Assembly: GCA_002868925.1 (NCBI GenBank)
Contig: PKTZ01000208.1
Coordinates: 1 to 48,138, forward strand
Length of the DNA: 48,138 nt
Source: Desulfuromonas sp.
GTDB lineage: Bacteria > Desulfobacterota > Desulfuromonadia > Desulfuromonadales > UBA2294
Direction: 5' to 3'
Shown: positions 37,915 to 48,138 of the stretch, piece after piece
How positions within the stretch are numbered: the first letter of the stretch is position 1
How the letters are laid out: each line of letters opens with the position of its first letter
Position numbers and translations under genes: made by a program
Notes under the pieces: model-generated
Told to the model about the DNA's origin: nothing
The model's input: only the letters and a program-made list of their open reading frames with translations
Database searches by the model: none

Positions 37915-38631
37915 TCAGGCTGTTGTGGCAGGATCGAGATACAGCATGCGGTTGCAATGCGGACATGTCTGTATTTCATCGAGGGTAAACAGGCGATTGT
38001 ACAGCTGCGGCGGAAGATTCATGTTGCAGCCGAGGCAGATCCCCTGACGGGCCTCGACGATGGCGATCCCGGCACGACGATCAAGGAGCATCTCGTAGCG
38101 CTTGCGCAGCTGCTTCGGCAACTGCTCCAGAAGAGCATCCCGCTTGTCGTCGCCTTCGGTCAGCACCTTGTCACACGCCTCGATCGAAGACTTGATCTCG
38201 CCCTGCCGCCCTTCGACACTGCCGTTCAATTCCTCGAGCTCGCCCGCCTTCTCATCCCGGTCACCGGTCAGCGCTTCGATCTTTTCATCGAGACGGCCAA
38301 TCGACTCCTGGATATCCTTGTTCATTTTCTTGGCGGAGTCGACCTCCTTGAGCAGCGCAACGTACTCCTTCTGGGTCTTGATCGTCGGTAATCTCTCCTC
38401 GGCGCGCTTGATATTCCCTTCTTCCACCAGGAGATCCTGGGACAGGTCCTTGCGCTGATCCTCGAGCCCTCCGATCTCCGCTTCGAGGCTGTCAATCATC
38501 TCCTGCACCTTGTCGAGATCGGCGGTGATCGTTGACTGCTCCGCTTCGAGCGCCTCCTTCTCACCCCGTTTGCGGATCAAATCCGTGTCCATCTCCTGCA
38601 AATCCCGCAATAGTTCCAACTTTTCTTGCAC
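37915..38631 (-). CDS. Coiled-coil protein with C-terminal C4 zinc ribbon
   Basis: A 238-residue protein. Residues about 1-175 are an almost uninterrupted heptad-rich coiled coil (QEKLELLRDLQEMDTDLIRK onward). The C-terminus is a zf-RING_7 zinc ribbon with CLGCNM and CPHC. Family members are conserved next to nif3 in many delta-proteobacteria and other phyla; a role in nucleic-acid or ribosome-associated processes has been proposed, but nothing here proves it. It is 34 bases after nif3 and 17 bases before rnpB. Confidence 0.88.
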   Translation of the reverse strand: MQEKLELLRDLQEMDTDLIRKRGEKEALEAEQSTITADLDKVQEMIDSLEAEIGGLEDQRKDLSQDLLVEEGNIKRAEERLPTIKTQKEYVALLKEVDSAKKMNKDIQESIGRLDEKIEALTGDRDEKAGELEELNGSVEGRQGEIKSSIEACDKVLTEGDDKRDALLEQLPKQLRKRYEMLLDRRAGIAIVEARQGICLGCNMNLPPQLYNRLFTLDEIQTCPHCNRMLYLDPATTA

Positions 38632-38665
38632 GTGCTTTCCTCCCGCTATTTCCTGTTTTTTGTTG

Positions 38666-39793
38666 CTATATGACCCTAAAAGGGTCCTGCTCCAGAGAGA
38701 GGGGCAGGACCTTGACGTCGAGATTTTTCTGTTGTAATCCGCTGCTCAGAACCGTGGCCAGGCCATCGATCATAATCCGCTCGGTGGCGAAGTGGCCGGC
38801 GTCGATCAGGGCCAGCCCGAGGCTCTCGGCGATCTGGGCATCATGGTACTTCACATCGCCGGTCAAAAGCAGGTCGGCTCCCTGCCGGGTCGCGGCCGCG
38901 ACCAGCGAAGCGCCGCTGCCACCGCAGACGGCGACCTTGGCGATCTGCTTCTCCGGATCGCCGACAACCCGGACGTGATCGGCTGCGAGGAGTTCCTTGA
39001 CCTGCTGCGCATACCGGCCCAAACTCTCCGGCTCTTCCAGGCGTCCGATCCGGCCGAGGCCGACATCGTTACGGCTATTGGCCAACGGCAGCAGATCGTA
39101 AGCGACCTCCTCGTAGGGATGCGCCTTGAGCATACGGGCGACCGATCGGCCGAGATGCTCCTTGGCCACGATCGTCTCGAGGCGGACCTCGGCGACCGAT
39201 TCGTCGCGACCCGACTCGCCGATATAAGGGTTGCTCTCATCTCCGGAACGGAAGGTTCCGACCCCGTCGCCACGAAAAGAACAGTGATCGTAAGCACCGA
39301 CCTGACCGGCGCCGCCGGCGAACAGAGCCTCGGCGACCGCTCCGGCCTGCTCCTGTGGCACGAACACGACCAGCTTGAACAGCTGTCCGTCGATCGATTC
39401 GAGCGGCTGCATCTGCTTAAGCCCCACCTTCGCCCCCAGCCAGTCGTTCAGCCCGCCGCGGGCACGATCGAGGTTGGTGTGGGCGGAAATGATCGCCAGC
39501 CCGGCCCCGACTGCACGGGTGACGAGTGCACCGGTCGTATCGTTCGGCGTGACCTGGCGCAGCGGCTTGAAGATCAACGGATGGTGACAGACCAGCAACT
39601 GCGCGCCTTCGGCAATCGCCGCCTCGATGGTCACCTCGGTCGGGTCGAGCGCCACCGTCACGGTCGAAACTTCGGCCGCCGGGTCGCCGACCTGCAGGCC
39701 GACATTATCCCACTCCTCGGCCAGAGTCGCCGGGCAGAAGGCGTTGATCAGCCCGAGAATATCCTGAATCCGTGTTGTCCTTTGCTTCGCCAT
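38666..39793 (-). CDS. Nif3-like dinuclear metal centre protein
   Basis: YbgI/NIF3 family, forming hexamers with two metal ions per subunit. Metal-ligand motifs are LLVCHHPLIFKPL near residue 68, SAHTNLDRARGGLND near 105, and DAGHFATERIMIDGL near the C-terminus (His and Glu). The 375-residue length includes the middle YqfO-type (CutA-like) insert, with VFVPQEQAGAVAEALFAGGAGQVGAYDHCSF. Function is still debated (GTP cyclohydrolase-like annotation is unreliable). ATG 39793 has no Shine-Dalgarno and lies 9 bases beyond a terminator T-run. Confidence 0.88.
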   Translation of the reverse strand: MAKQRTTRIQDILGLINAFCPATLAEEWDNVGLQVGDPAAEVSTVTVALDPTEVTIEAAIAEGAQLLVCHHPLIFKPLRQVTPNDTTGALVTRAVGAGLAIISAHTNLDRARGGLNDWLGAKVGLKQMQPLESIDGQLFKLVVFVPQEQAGAVAEALFAGGAGQVGAYDHCSFRGDGVGTFRSGDESNPYIGESGRDESVAEVRLETIVAKEHLGRSVARMLKAHPYEEVAYDLLPLANSRNDVGLGRIGRLEEPESLGRYAQQVKELLAADHVRVVGDPEKQIAKVAVCGGSGASLVAAATRQGADLLLTGDVKYHDAQIAESLGLALIDAGHFATERIMIDGLATVLSSGLQQKNLDVKVLPLSLEQDPFRVI

Positions 39794-39801
39794 AGCGCGT
39801 T

Positions 39802-39833
39802 AAAAAAGGGTGCAGCTGTATTTAGCGGCACCC
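39802..39833 (-). terminator. Intrinsic terminator after the tRNA
   Basis: On the minus strand GGGTGC-C-GCT-loop-AGC-T-GCACCC is followed directly by six T. It ends the rpoD-tRNA transcript and lies immediately before nif3. Confidence 0.8.
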
Positions 39834-39894
39834 TCCCTGTCTGAAATGTTCTTCCGTTTCGTATGTAAAAATGAGTCGATATCTCATGATAGTA

Positions 39895-39970
39895 TGGTGG
39901 GCCCATCAGGATTCGAACCTGAGACCGACCGGTTATGAGCCGGTGGCTCTACCAACTGAGCTATAGGCCC
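39895..39970 (-). tRNA. tRNA with CAU anticodon (Met elongator or Ile2)
   Basis: A 76-base cloverleaf with encoded CCA: acceptor GGGCCTA/TGGGCCC, D arm GCTC...GAGC, anticodon stem ACCGG/CCGGT with loop CTCATAA, and T arm TCAGG/CCTGA with loop TTCGAAT. The CAU anticodon and absence of initiator features (normal 1-72 pair) leave elongator Met or lysidine-modified Ile2. C4-G69 and C5-G68 pairs are present, which TilS favours in E. coli Ile2, so Ile2 is a real possibility. Confidence 0.93.
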
Positions 39971-40007
39971 TGCTAGAGGATTCAATTGTTTCATATCGTC
40001 AACCCAA

Positions 40008-41768
<1,761 letters not shown>

Positions 41769-41854
41769 GAAAAACGACCCCCGCGCCAGAGCGTTGGCGA
41801 AATTTTACGAAACTAAATTTTTAACGCAATTCAGTAAATATATCAAAGCTTTTT

Positions 41855-43663
41855 TTAACTTCTTTTCAATTTCTTGTTAATCTCGATCCGCTTCATCTGG
41901 AAATGGGTAATATCTTCGCCCCGCGCCGCGGCCTCCCGCTCCTGCCGATTGATCTCCGCCAGCTCTTCAGCCAGCCTTTTCTTTTCGACCGCCCGACAGC
42001 AGTCGGCGAAAAGCTGGGGCGCCGTCTCACCGAGCAGTTCCGCCTCTTCTTCGTTGAGAAGAATCAGGCTGGAGAGCAGCTCGACCTGCTCGCCGGAGAG
42101 CTGCTCATGATCGATCAGGTTCTCCTTCAGTTCCCCCTCAGGCCCTTCTGCCGACAGGATATATGTCGCCGTCTGGTGGTAGAGCTCGGTCGGGAAAAAG
42201 CTTTCCAGATCACCGGCCCGCACCTCGTTGCGATACTTGTCTTCCTTCAGCAACAGCAGACGTAACAGGTTGCGCTGCGCCTTGTCGCCGAAATCGGGGG
42301 CGCCGTTTTCAGTAACCGGTTTCCGTGCCGGCTGCACTGTCGGACGGGACTGCGCCGCTTCCCGTCTCGGGGCGGCCGCTTTGCCGCGCAGGACCGATTC
42401 TTCGAGCCCGGTCCGTTCGGCCAACGCCTTGAGGTAAAGGTCCCGCTCGATATCGCTTTTCAAAAGACGGAACTTTTCGAGAATCTGTTCGACTGCCCGC
42501 GCCTTCCCCTCGACACTCTCGCCATGCTGCTCGAGGGTCAGGTCGATAAAGTAATCGAGCACCGGCACCGCCGCTTCGAGTCGCTGTTTCATCTCCTCCG
42601 GACCGTGCGCCGCCAGAAATGAGTCGGGGTCTTCGCCGGCGGCGAGGGTTACCACGGCGACCGACAACCCCTCCGGCAACAGCACCTCCATCGCACGCAG
42701 GGTCGCCGCCCGTCCCGCTTTGTCCTGATCGAACAGGAGCAGAACCCGGTCGGTGTAGCGCTTGAGCAGCCGACCATGCTCGCCGGTCAGGGCGGTGCCA
42801 CAGGTCGCCACCGCGTTGGCCAGACCGGCCCGGTAGAGCGCCATCTGGTCGAAATAGCCTTCGACGATAATGCCGCAGCCGTCGCGCCGCATCGCCTCGC
42901 GCGCCTGATCCAAACCGAACAAAAGGCGGCTCTTGTTGTAGATCGGCGATTCGGGGGAGTTGAGATATTTCGGCAGCGAATCATCGAGCACCCGTCCACC
43001 GAAAGCGACCACCTGTCCGCGGATATCGGAAATCGGAAAGAGCAGCCGCTTGCGGAAGAGATCATAGTCGCCGCGCCCCTCTTTCCCCTCGCGCAGCAGT
43101 CCGGTCTTTTCCCTGACCAGCTTGAGATCGAACCCTTTTTTCTCGAGATGCCCTGCCAGCGCCTCCCAGCGATCGGGAGCAAAACCGAGGCGGAACTGCT
43201 TGACCGTCTCGGCATCGTAGCCACGCTGCCGCAGGTAACGCCGGGCCGGACCGCCCTCGTCCGACTCGATCAGCAGCTGGTGGTAAAAATCGGCGGCGAC
43301 TTCGTTGATCCGCACCAGCCGTTCGAACTCCTGGCGCCGCTTCTCCTCGGCCGGAGAGACATCTTCCTCCGGCACTTCGACCCCGACCTTTTCGCCGAGC
43401 TGCCGTACCGCCTCCGGAAACGACAACCCCTCGATCTGCATCAGGAAAGAGAAGACGTTGCCGCCGACCCCGCAGCCGAAACAGTGGAAGATCTGGCGCG
43501 GGCTGTTGACGTTGAACGAGGGGGTCTTCTCGGAATGGAAGGGGCAGAGCCCCTGGTGATTGGCGCCGGAGTGCTTAAGCGAGACGTAGCTCGAGATCAC
43601 CTCGACAATATCGGTCCGGTCACGAATCTCCTGGATGATCTCTTCCGGAATACGGCTTCTCAT
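41855..43663 (-). CDS. dnaG: DNA primase
   Basis: Synthesises RNA primers for replication. The CHC2 zinc-binding domain is visible with Cys40, His43, Cys61 and Cys64 (LCPFHSEKTPSF, HCFGCGVGG). The TOPRIM catalytic domain has IIVEGYFDQMALYRAG and LLFDQDKAGRAA with the metal-binding DxD-type acids. A C-terminal helicase-interaction region follows a low-complexity linker near residue 440 (APRREAAQSRPTVQPARK). Length 602 is typical. The start overlaps the mutS2 stop by 4 bases (ATGA). Confidence 0.98.
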   Translation of the reverse strand: MRSRIPEEIIQEIRDRTDIVEVISSYVSLKHSGANHQGLCPFHSEKTPSFNVNSPRQIFHCFGCGVGGNVFSFLMQIEGLSFPEAVRQLGEKVGVEVPEEDVSPAEEKRRQEFERLVRINEVAADFYHQLLIESDEGGPARRYLRQRGYDAETVKQFRLGFAPDRWEALAGHLEKKGFDLKLVREKTGLLREGKEGRGDYDLFRKRLLFPISDIRGQVVAFGGRVLDDSLPKYLNSPESPIYNKSRLLFGLDQAREAMRRDGCGIIVEGYFDQMALYRAGLANAVATCGTALTGEHGRLLKRYTDRVLLLFDQDKAGRAATLRAMEVLLPEGLSVAVVTLAAGEDPDSFLAAHGPEEMKQRLEAAVPVLDYFIDLTLEQHGESVEGKARAVEQILEKFRLLKSDIERDLYLKALAERTGLEESVLRGKAAAPRREAAQSRPTVQPARKPVTENGAPDFGDKAQRNLLRLLLLKEDKYRNEVRAGDLESFFPTELYHQTATYILSAEGPEGELKENLIDHEQLSGEQVELLSSLILLNEEEAELLGETAPQLFADCCRAVEKKRLAEELAEINRQEREAAARGEDITHFQMKRIEINKKLKRS

Positions 43664-46053
43664 TTCGCCCTCATCTCGATAACGGTCACGTTATCGCCCC
43701 CCTGGTTCGGTCCGGCCGCATGAAAGGCGACCACGCTGCCGTGCCTCGCCAGGCTCTCCCGGACCGCCTTGCGCAGAATCCCTTCGCCGGAGCCGTGCAC
43801 CACCTCGACCTCGTCGACACCGTGCAGCAACGCATCATCGAGAAAACGTTCGAGCTCCGGCAGTGCCGCATCGACCCGCTTGCCAACCAGTAGCAGCCGC
43901 GGCTCGAACCGCTCCCGGCTGACACTCTTTTTGATCGTCGCCCGTTTTTTCCGGGTGGCGTAACGGCGTGGTTCATACTGTTCGAGCTGTCCGGCATCGA
44001 GCCGCAGCTTCTTGCCCTGGACATCGAGCTCGATCCGGCTGCCACTGACCTGGGTCACTTCACCATCGACCTTCAGGTTGGGGACATGCAAGACCTCACC
44101 CGGCTTGACATCCTTGAGCGCTTTTAGGCGCGGTGCCGGGGCGACCTTTTTCTGCTCCAGCTTCTTGCCGACATCCTTGATCGCGGCGACGACTTCGGCC
44201 TGCTCCGGAAGACGCTCACTCCGGCCGGCCTTGGCGAGCAACGCCTTGACCTCCCGCTCCGCCTCCCGCACCAGCTGCTCCCCCTTGCGCAGGCTCTTAT
44301 CGAGTAACTTCGTCCGCTGCTGTTCGATCTCGTTCAGCAGCTGTTTGCGCTTGTTCCGTTCCGAGCGTGCTGTGGCGAGCTGCTGTGCCGCTTCCGCCCG
44401 CTCGGCGTCGAGGGTCTTGACCAGGTCGTTGAGCCGGCCGATCAGCTCCCGCCCTTCCTGCTCGCCGCGGCCGAGGTAGCTCTCGGCCCGCTGCAGAATA
44501 TCATCCGGCAGGCCGAAGTGGCGGGCGATGGTAAAAGCGCCGCTCTCTCCGGGAATGCCGTAGTGCAGGCGGTAGGTCGGTCGCAGCGTCTGTCGATCGA
44601 ACTCGACCGCGGCGTTCTCGACGTCGTCGTGCAGCTGGGCGTACCCCTTGAGCAGGTTCAGGTGTGTGGTCAACAGCACCCGGCTGCCGCGCTCGCGCAA
44701 GTCATCGATGGCGGCGATAATCAGTGCCGCCCCTTCGCCCGGGTCGGTGCCGGTCCCCGCCTCGTCGAACAGGATCAGCGAATCGCCGTCGGCCTGGTCG
44801 AGGATATGACGCAACCGCACCAGGTGCCCGGAGAAGGTCGAAAGGTGGGCCTCGATACTCTGCTCGTCACCGATATCGGCAAACAGCCGACCAAAGAGAT
44901 GGACACGACTGTCGGGATGACAGGGGATATGCAGCCCGGCCTTGAGCATCAGCAGGAGCAATCCGGCCGTTTTCAGGGCAACGGTCTTGCCACCGGTGTT
45001 CGGTCCGCTGACGACCAGGACCTTGCCGTTTTCGCCGAGGCGCAGATCGATCGGGATAATCTGGTCCTGCACAGGCTCGCCGGCCGGGTCGAACAACAAC
45101 AGCGGGTGTTTCGCCTGCCGTAAATCGAGCAGCGGTTCATCGACCAGATGTGGGACCTGGCCGTTGTAGCTCTTGGAAAACCGTCCGGCGGCAGAGCGGA
45201 GATCGAGATGGGCCAGAACCTCCTGGTTGACCAGAAGCTGCTCACGCTCCTCGGCGACCAGTCCGCTCAACTCCTGCAGGATACGGACGACCTCCTGCTG
45301 CTCCTCGCGCCGCAGCGCCTGCAGCCGGTTGTTCTTTTCCAGGGTCCGCGCCGGCTCGATGAACAGGGTCTGGCCGCTGGCCGAACTGTCGTGAACGAAC
45401 CCCTTGACCTTACCCTTGAAATTGGCCTTGATCGGCAATACGTAGCGGCCGTTGCGCTCGGTGATGATACGATCCTGCAGCGCCTCGGCCAGCTGGTCAC
45501 TGCTGAGCATCTGCTCCAGCTGCTGCCGGACCCGGTTGCGCAGGGTGCGGATTTCATTCCGGATCGCGGCCAGGTCGTTTGAAGACGAGTCGAGGATCTC
45601 GCCGTTATTGTCGATACAGGAACGCAGGGTGGCGGCGAGACTGCCCAGCGGGTCGATCCGGTCAACGTGCGTCAACAGCTGCGGCACATCATCGTGATTG
45701 CGGAAATAGCGGCAACAGGCCGATGCAGTTTCAAGACAGGAGAGAACCGCCTGCAACGCCTCGGCATCGAGCCAGCTCCCCTTCGCCCTCAGGCTTTTCA
45801 GGGTAGACCGCAGGTCGCTCAGGCCGCCGAGGGCCGGCCCCTTCGAGTGCAGCAGTAACTTTACAACCTCGCTGATCTCGGCCAGCGAGCGCTGCACCGC
45901 CGCGTCATCATCCAACGACGTCAAAGCCTGCGCCAACTCGCGTCCCGGCTCCGATTGCGTGTGGGAGGCGAGCAACCGCACAATCTTGTCGAACTCGAGT
46001 AACCGCTCCGCCTCAGCCATCATCGCCGCATTGTCGAGTCGCGCACTATTCAT
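43660..46053 (-). CDS. mutS2: Endonuclease MutS2 (MutS2 family ATPase with Smr domain)
   Basis: A 797-residue MutS paralogue lacking the mismatch-recognition domains. Depending on organism it suppresses recombination or rescues collided ribosomes. The Walker A motif is VVSGPNTGGKTVALKTAGLL near residue 340, followed by Walker B ILFDEAGTGTDP. A long coiled coil follows, then a KOW-like segment (PGEVLHVPNLKVDGEVTQV). The C-terminal Smr nuclease domain reads VVHGSGEGILRKAVRESLARH. The start at 46053 has a weak ribosome site; ATG codons 10-11 codons downstream are alternatives. Between cvpA and dnaG in one tight operon. Confidence 0.95.
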   Translation of the reverse strand: MNSARLDNAAMMAEAERLLEFDKIVRLLASHTQSEPGRELAQALTSLDDDAAVQRSLAEISEVVKLLLHSKGPALGGLSDLRSTLKSLRAKGSWLDAEALQAVLSCLETASACCRYFRNHDDVPQLLTHVDRIDPLGSLAATLRSCIDNNGEILDSSSNDLAAIRNEIRTLRNRVRQQLEQMLSSDQLAEALQDRIITERNGRYVLPIKANFKGKVKGFVHDSSASGQTLFIEPARTLEKNNRLQALRREEQQEVVRILQELSGLVAEEREQLLVNQEVLAHLDLRSAAGRFSKSYNGQVPHLVDEPLLDLRQAKHPLLLFDPAGEPVQDQIIPIDLRLGENGKVLVVSGPNTGGKTVALKTAGLLLLMLKAGLHIPCHPDSRVHLFGRLFADIGDEQSIEAHLSTFSGHLVRLRHILDQADGDSLILFDEAGTGTDPGEGAALIIAAIDDLRERGSRVLLTTHLNLLKGYAQLHDDVENAAVEFDRQTLRPTYRLHYGIPGESGAFTIARHFGLPDDILQRAESYLGRGEQEGRELIGRLNDLVKTLDAERAEAAQQLATARSERNKRKQLLNEIEQQRTKLLDKSLRKGEQLVREAEREVKALLAKAGRSERLPEQAEVVAAIKDVGKKLEQKKVAPAPRLKALKDVKPGEVLHVPNLKVDGEVTQVSGSRIELDVQGKKLRLDAGQLEQYEPRRYATRKKRATIKKSVSRERFEPRLLLVGKRVDAALPELERFLDDALLHGVDEVEVVHGSGEGILRKAVRESLARHGSVVAFHAAGPNQGGDNVTVIEMRAK

Positions 46054-46056
46054 CGA

Positions 46057-46545
46057 TCAGGAACCGGGGAAAATTGCCCAGCTGCCGTTGAACACCTGCT
46101 CGCCGAGCTGGATGAACGGTGGCGCCAGCTGTGATTCCTTCAGTGCCAGCAGTCCCCATTCCGGCAGCGGGCTGACCGAGAGGCCGAACATGACGACCGC
46201 CAGCAGCAGCATCCCCTGAACCAGGCCGAAGATTCCGCCCGCCACCCGGTTGAGACCGCCGACGTAAAGCAGCTTGACATACTTCGACAACAGCATGCCG
46301 AGCAGGCCGAACAACAGAAGTGTCAACAGGAAGATGGCAAGGAAGGCGGCGATCACGCAGACCGATGCCGGCAGCTTGAAAGCGGCGACCATCCCCTCGG
46401 CGAGCGGGCCGTGAAAACGGAACGCCAGCAGGGCGCCGACGGCGAGGCCGATCAGGGAACAGAGCTCCTTGACCAGCCCGCGCAGCACCCCCTTGAGGAG
46501 GAACAGTGCGATAATGATGAGAATCAGGATATCGACAAAATTCAT
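46057..46545 (-). CDS. CvpA family membrane protein
   Basis: A 162-residue inner-membrane protein with four predicted helices. It opens with the family start FVDILILIIIALFLLKGVLRGLVKELCSLIG, and ends after a helix-rich AGGIFGLVQGMLLLAVVMFGLS. CvpA (colicin V production) proteins affect envelope integrity and septation-related processes in other bacteria; the mechanism is not known. It lies 27 bases after yqeY and 3 bases before mutS2. Confidence 0.9.
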   Translation of the reverse strand: MNFVDILILIIIALFLLKGVLRGLVKELCSLIGLAVGALLAFRFHGPLAEGMVAAFKLPASVCVIAAFLAIFLLTLLLFGLLGMLLSKYVKLLYVGGLNRVAGGIFGLVQGMLLLAVVMFGLSVSPLPEWGLLALKESQLAPPFIQLGEQVFNGSWAIFPGS

Positions 46546-46572
46546 GCTGCCCCTATCCGGATCGGAATTGGA

Positions 46573-47016
46573 TTAATTAAGCTTGGCGCGGACCAGGTCG
46601 CTGACCAGGCGGCCGTCGGCCCGCCCCTTGGTCTGTTCGGTGAGTACCTTCATCACCCGGCCCATATCCTTCATCGACTCGGCACCGAGTTCGGCGACCA
46701 CGTCATCGACCAGCTGCTTCAGTTCGGCCTCGTCGAGTTGGGCCGGCAGAAACTCCTGGACGATGGCGAGCTCGCGCTCCTCGCTTTCGGCCATGTCGAG
46801 TCGATCGTTTTTGCGGTAGACGTCGGCCGCCTCGCGCCGCTGCTTGACGAAGCTGGAGAGGACGTCAATGACCGCCGCATCGTCGAGCTCGCCTTTCTTG
46901 TCGATCTCCTTGTTCTTGATCGCACTGATTACCATGCGCAGGGTCCCGAGGCGTTCGCTCTGCTTCGCCTTCATCGCTTCTTTCATCGCCGTGGTCAACT
47001 GTTCTTTCAGGCTCAT
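46573..47016 (-). CDS. yqeY: GatB/YqeY domain protein
   Basis: A 147-residue free-standing homologue of the GatB C-terminal tail. Family segments include LKEQLTTAMKEAMKAKQSERLGTLRMVISAIKNKEID, then QRREAADVYRKNDRLDMAESEERELAIVQEFLPAQL and MGRVMKVLTEQTKGRADGRLVSDLV. The tail binds tRNA in GatB; the role of the free protein is not settled. GGAGAAG precedes ATG 47016. A GatB with its own tail is encoded at 2179-3624. Confidence 0.94.
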   Translation of the reverse strand: MSLKEQLTTAMKEAMKAKQSERLGTLRMVISAIKNKEIDKKGELDDAAVIDVLSSFVKQRREAADVYRKNDRLDMAESEERELAIVQEFLPAQLDEAELKQLVDDVVAELGAESMKDMGRVMKVLTEQTKGRADGRLVSDLVRAKLN

Positions 47017-47036
47017 CGTCTTCTCCGAAATTGAAT

Positions 47037-47366
47037 TTATTTACTGCGGTTCGCTTTTTCTTCGAGACCGGACAGGCCGAAACGGCGGCCCAGTTCGTCC
47101 AGAATCCGCTGCGGCGGCAGGTCGTAATAGCCGAGCAGCACCAGGCTGTGAAACCAGAGATCGGCGGTCTCATAGATGACCTGGTCGACCTCACCCGCCT
47201 TGCCGGCGATCGCAGTCTCGGTCGCCTCTTCCCCGATCTTGCCGAGGATCTTGTCCAACCCCTTGTGATAGAGCGAGGAGACGTAGGACGACTCCGGGTC
47301 GGCGCTCTTGCGCTGCTGGATCACCTCGTAAAGGGCCTGCAGGATATCTTCGGTTGCCTCACTCAT
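47037..47366 (-). CDS. hisE: Phosphoribosyl-ATP pyrophosphohydrolase
   Basis: Second step of histidine biosynthesis: PR-ATP to PR-AMP plus pyrophosphate. The 109-residue MazG-like fold shows the metal-binding [10 protein letters not shown] and [18 protein letters not shown] segments. ATG 47366 overlaps the hisF stop by one base (TGATG) and has AGGAG 7 bases upstream; a GTG one codon earlier is less likely. Being downstream of hisF, it is the end of a his operon that continues outside the window. Confidence 0.96.
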   Translation of the reverse strand: MSEATEDILQALYEVIQQRKSADPESSYVSSLYHKGLDKILGKIGEEATETAIAGKAGEVDQVIYETADLWFHSLVLLGYYDLPPQRILDELGRRFGLSGLEEKANRSK

Positions 47367-48138
47367 CACGCCTCTCCTTTAACCAGCGGTCGCACCGGAA
47401 CATTGTGCTCCTTGAGGTAGGACTTGCACTCTTCGATCGTGTATTCGCGGAAGTGGAAGATACTCGCCGCCAGGGCGGCGCTGGCGCCCCCCTCGACCAG
47501 TCCTTCACGGATATGCTCGAGATTGCCGACACCGCCGGAAGCGATGACAGGGATCGCTACCCGGTCGCTGACCGCCCGGGTCAGGCCGATATCGTAGCCG
47601 TCCTTGGTGCCGTCGCAATCCATCGAGGTGAGCAGGATCTCGCCGGCCCCGTACTTCTCCATCCGCTCGGCCCACTCGAGGGCGTCAATCCCGGTCGGGT
47701 TGCGGCCACCGTGGGTATAGACTTCCCAGGCCTGCGGATCGCTTTCCGGCACCCGGCGGGCATCGATAGCGACGACGATACATTGCGACCCGAAACGCTC
47801 GGCTGCCTCCTTGACGAACTCCGGTCGGTGCACGGCGGCGGTGTTGATCGAAACCTTGTCGGCGCCGGCGTTGAGCAGGTTGCGGATATCGGCGATCTCG
47901 CGTACCCCGCCACCGACGGTCACCGGCATGAAGCAGCGTTCGGCGGTGCGGGCGACGACATCGAGGATGATGCCGCGGTTATCGCTTGATGCGGTGATGT
48001 CGAGAAAGGTCAGCTCGTCCGCGCCCTGCGCATCGTACGCCTCGGCCGCCTCGACCGGGTCGCCGGCATCGCGCAGTTCGAGGAACTGGACCCCCTTGAC
48101 CACGCGGCCGTCCTTAACATCGAGACAGGGGATGATTC
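47366..48138 (-). CDS. hisF: Imidazole glycerol phosphate synthase subunit HisF (5' end outside window)
   Basis: Cyclase subunit that, with HisH glutaminase, makes IGP and AICAR. The frame is open through the window edge and reads [27 protein letters not shown], so only the first few codons are missing. The ATG-like codon at 48103 is an internal GTG (Val), not the start. The first catalytic Asp is in CLDV and the second in [13 protein letters not shown]; phosphate-binding loops GGGVREI and [12 protein letters not shown] are intact. (beta-alpha)8 barrel, length normal. Confidence 0.97.
   Translation of the reverse strand, partial: IIPCLDVKDGRVVKGVQFLELRDAGDPVEAAEAYDAQGADELTFLDITASSDNRGIILDVVARTAERCFMPVTVGGGVREIADIRNLLNAGADKVSINTAAVHRPEFVKEAAERFGSQCIVVAIDARRVPESDPQAWEVYTHGGRNPTGIDALEWAERMEKYGAGEILLTSMDCDGTKDGYDIGLTRAVSDRVAIPVIASGGVGNLEHIREGLVEGGASAALAASIFHFREYTIEECKSYLKEHNVPVRPLVKGEA

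Overview
The window looks like a chromosomal segment of a Desulfuromonadales/Geobacter-type bacterium (Desulfobacterota). This is an inference from gene content and order, not from a database match. Support comes from the run hisF-hisE-yqeY-cvpA-mutS2-dnaG-rpoD-tRNA-nif3-zinc ribbon-rnpB, a glutamate synthase split into amidotransferase, FMN and GXGXG/GltD subunits, a PATAN (DUF4388) regulator, PilZ proteins, a GEMM-I riboswitch, and good sigma-54 promoter candidates. The DNA is GC-rich with clear Shine-Dalgarno sites. It carries no prophage, insertion sequence or CRISPR array.

Layout. 1-369: degenerate octamer repeats upstream of gatC. 370-9923 (+): gatCAB for the Glu-tRNA(Gln)/Asp-tRNA(Asn) amidotransferase, then mtnA, glnE and a degenerate-receiver/PATAN/DnaJ/TPR protein. 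9935-11484 (-): a PilZ protein and ttcA. 11585-18088 (-): a tripartite RND efflux operon headed by its own TetR gene, which is broken by an in-frame amber codon. 18186-20028 (+): an AI-2E family membrane protein, a frameshifted cupin gene and a small PilZ protein. 20288-25987 (+): a small membrane protein and two orphan hybrid-sensor histidine kinases whose C-terminal halves are paralogous, separated by a small antisense-strand gene for a Cys-containing protein. 26009-28399 (-): an operon of RimB-like protease, RimK-like ATP-grasp ligase and AstE-like deacylase. 28400-28919: a 520-base regulatory region with a sigma-54-type promoter, a c-di-GMP-I (GEMM) riboswitch and an intrinsic terminator, driving a CheY-like receiver (28920-29288, +). 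29384-34449 (-): three-gene glutamate synthase operon behind a near-consensus sigma-54 promoter. 34738-37431 (-): TAXI-type binding protein, LOG-family protein, YkgJ-like Cys cluster protein. 37452-48138 (-): rnpB and the conserved information-processing/histidine block; hisF runs off the window.

Themes. Nitrogen: gatCAB, glnE and sigma-54-driven glutamate synthase link glutamine/glutamate supply and its control. Cyclic di-GMP: one riboswitch and two PilZ proteins lie within 20 kb. The most interesting spot is the divergent region between the rimB-rimK-astE operon and the riboswitch/cheY unit. A 17-base element (16/17 identical) precedes each unit in the same orientation relative to transcription, which suggests common control of a protein-glutamylation system and a second-messenger-gated receiver.
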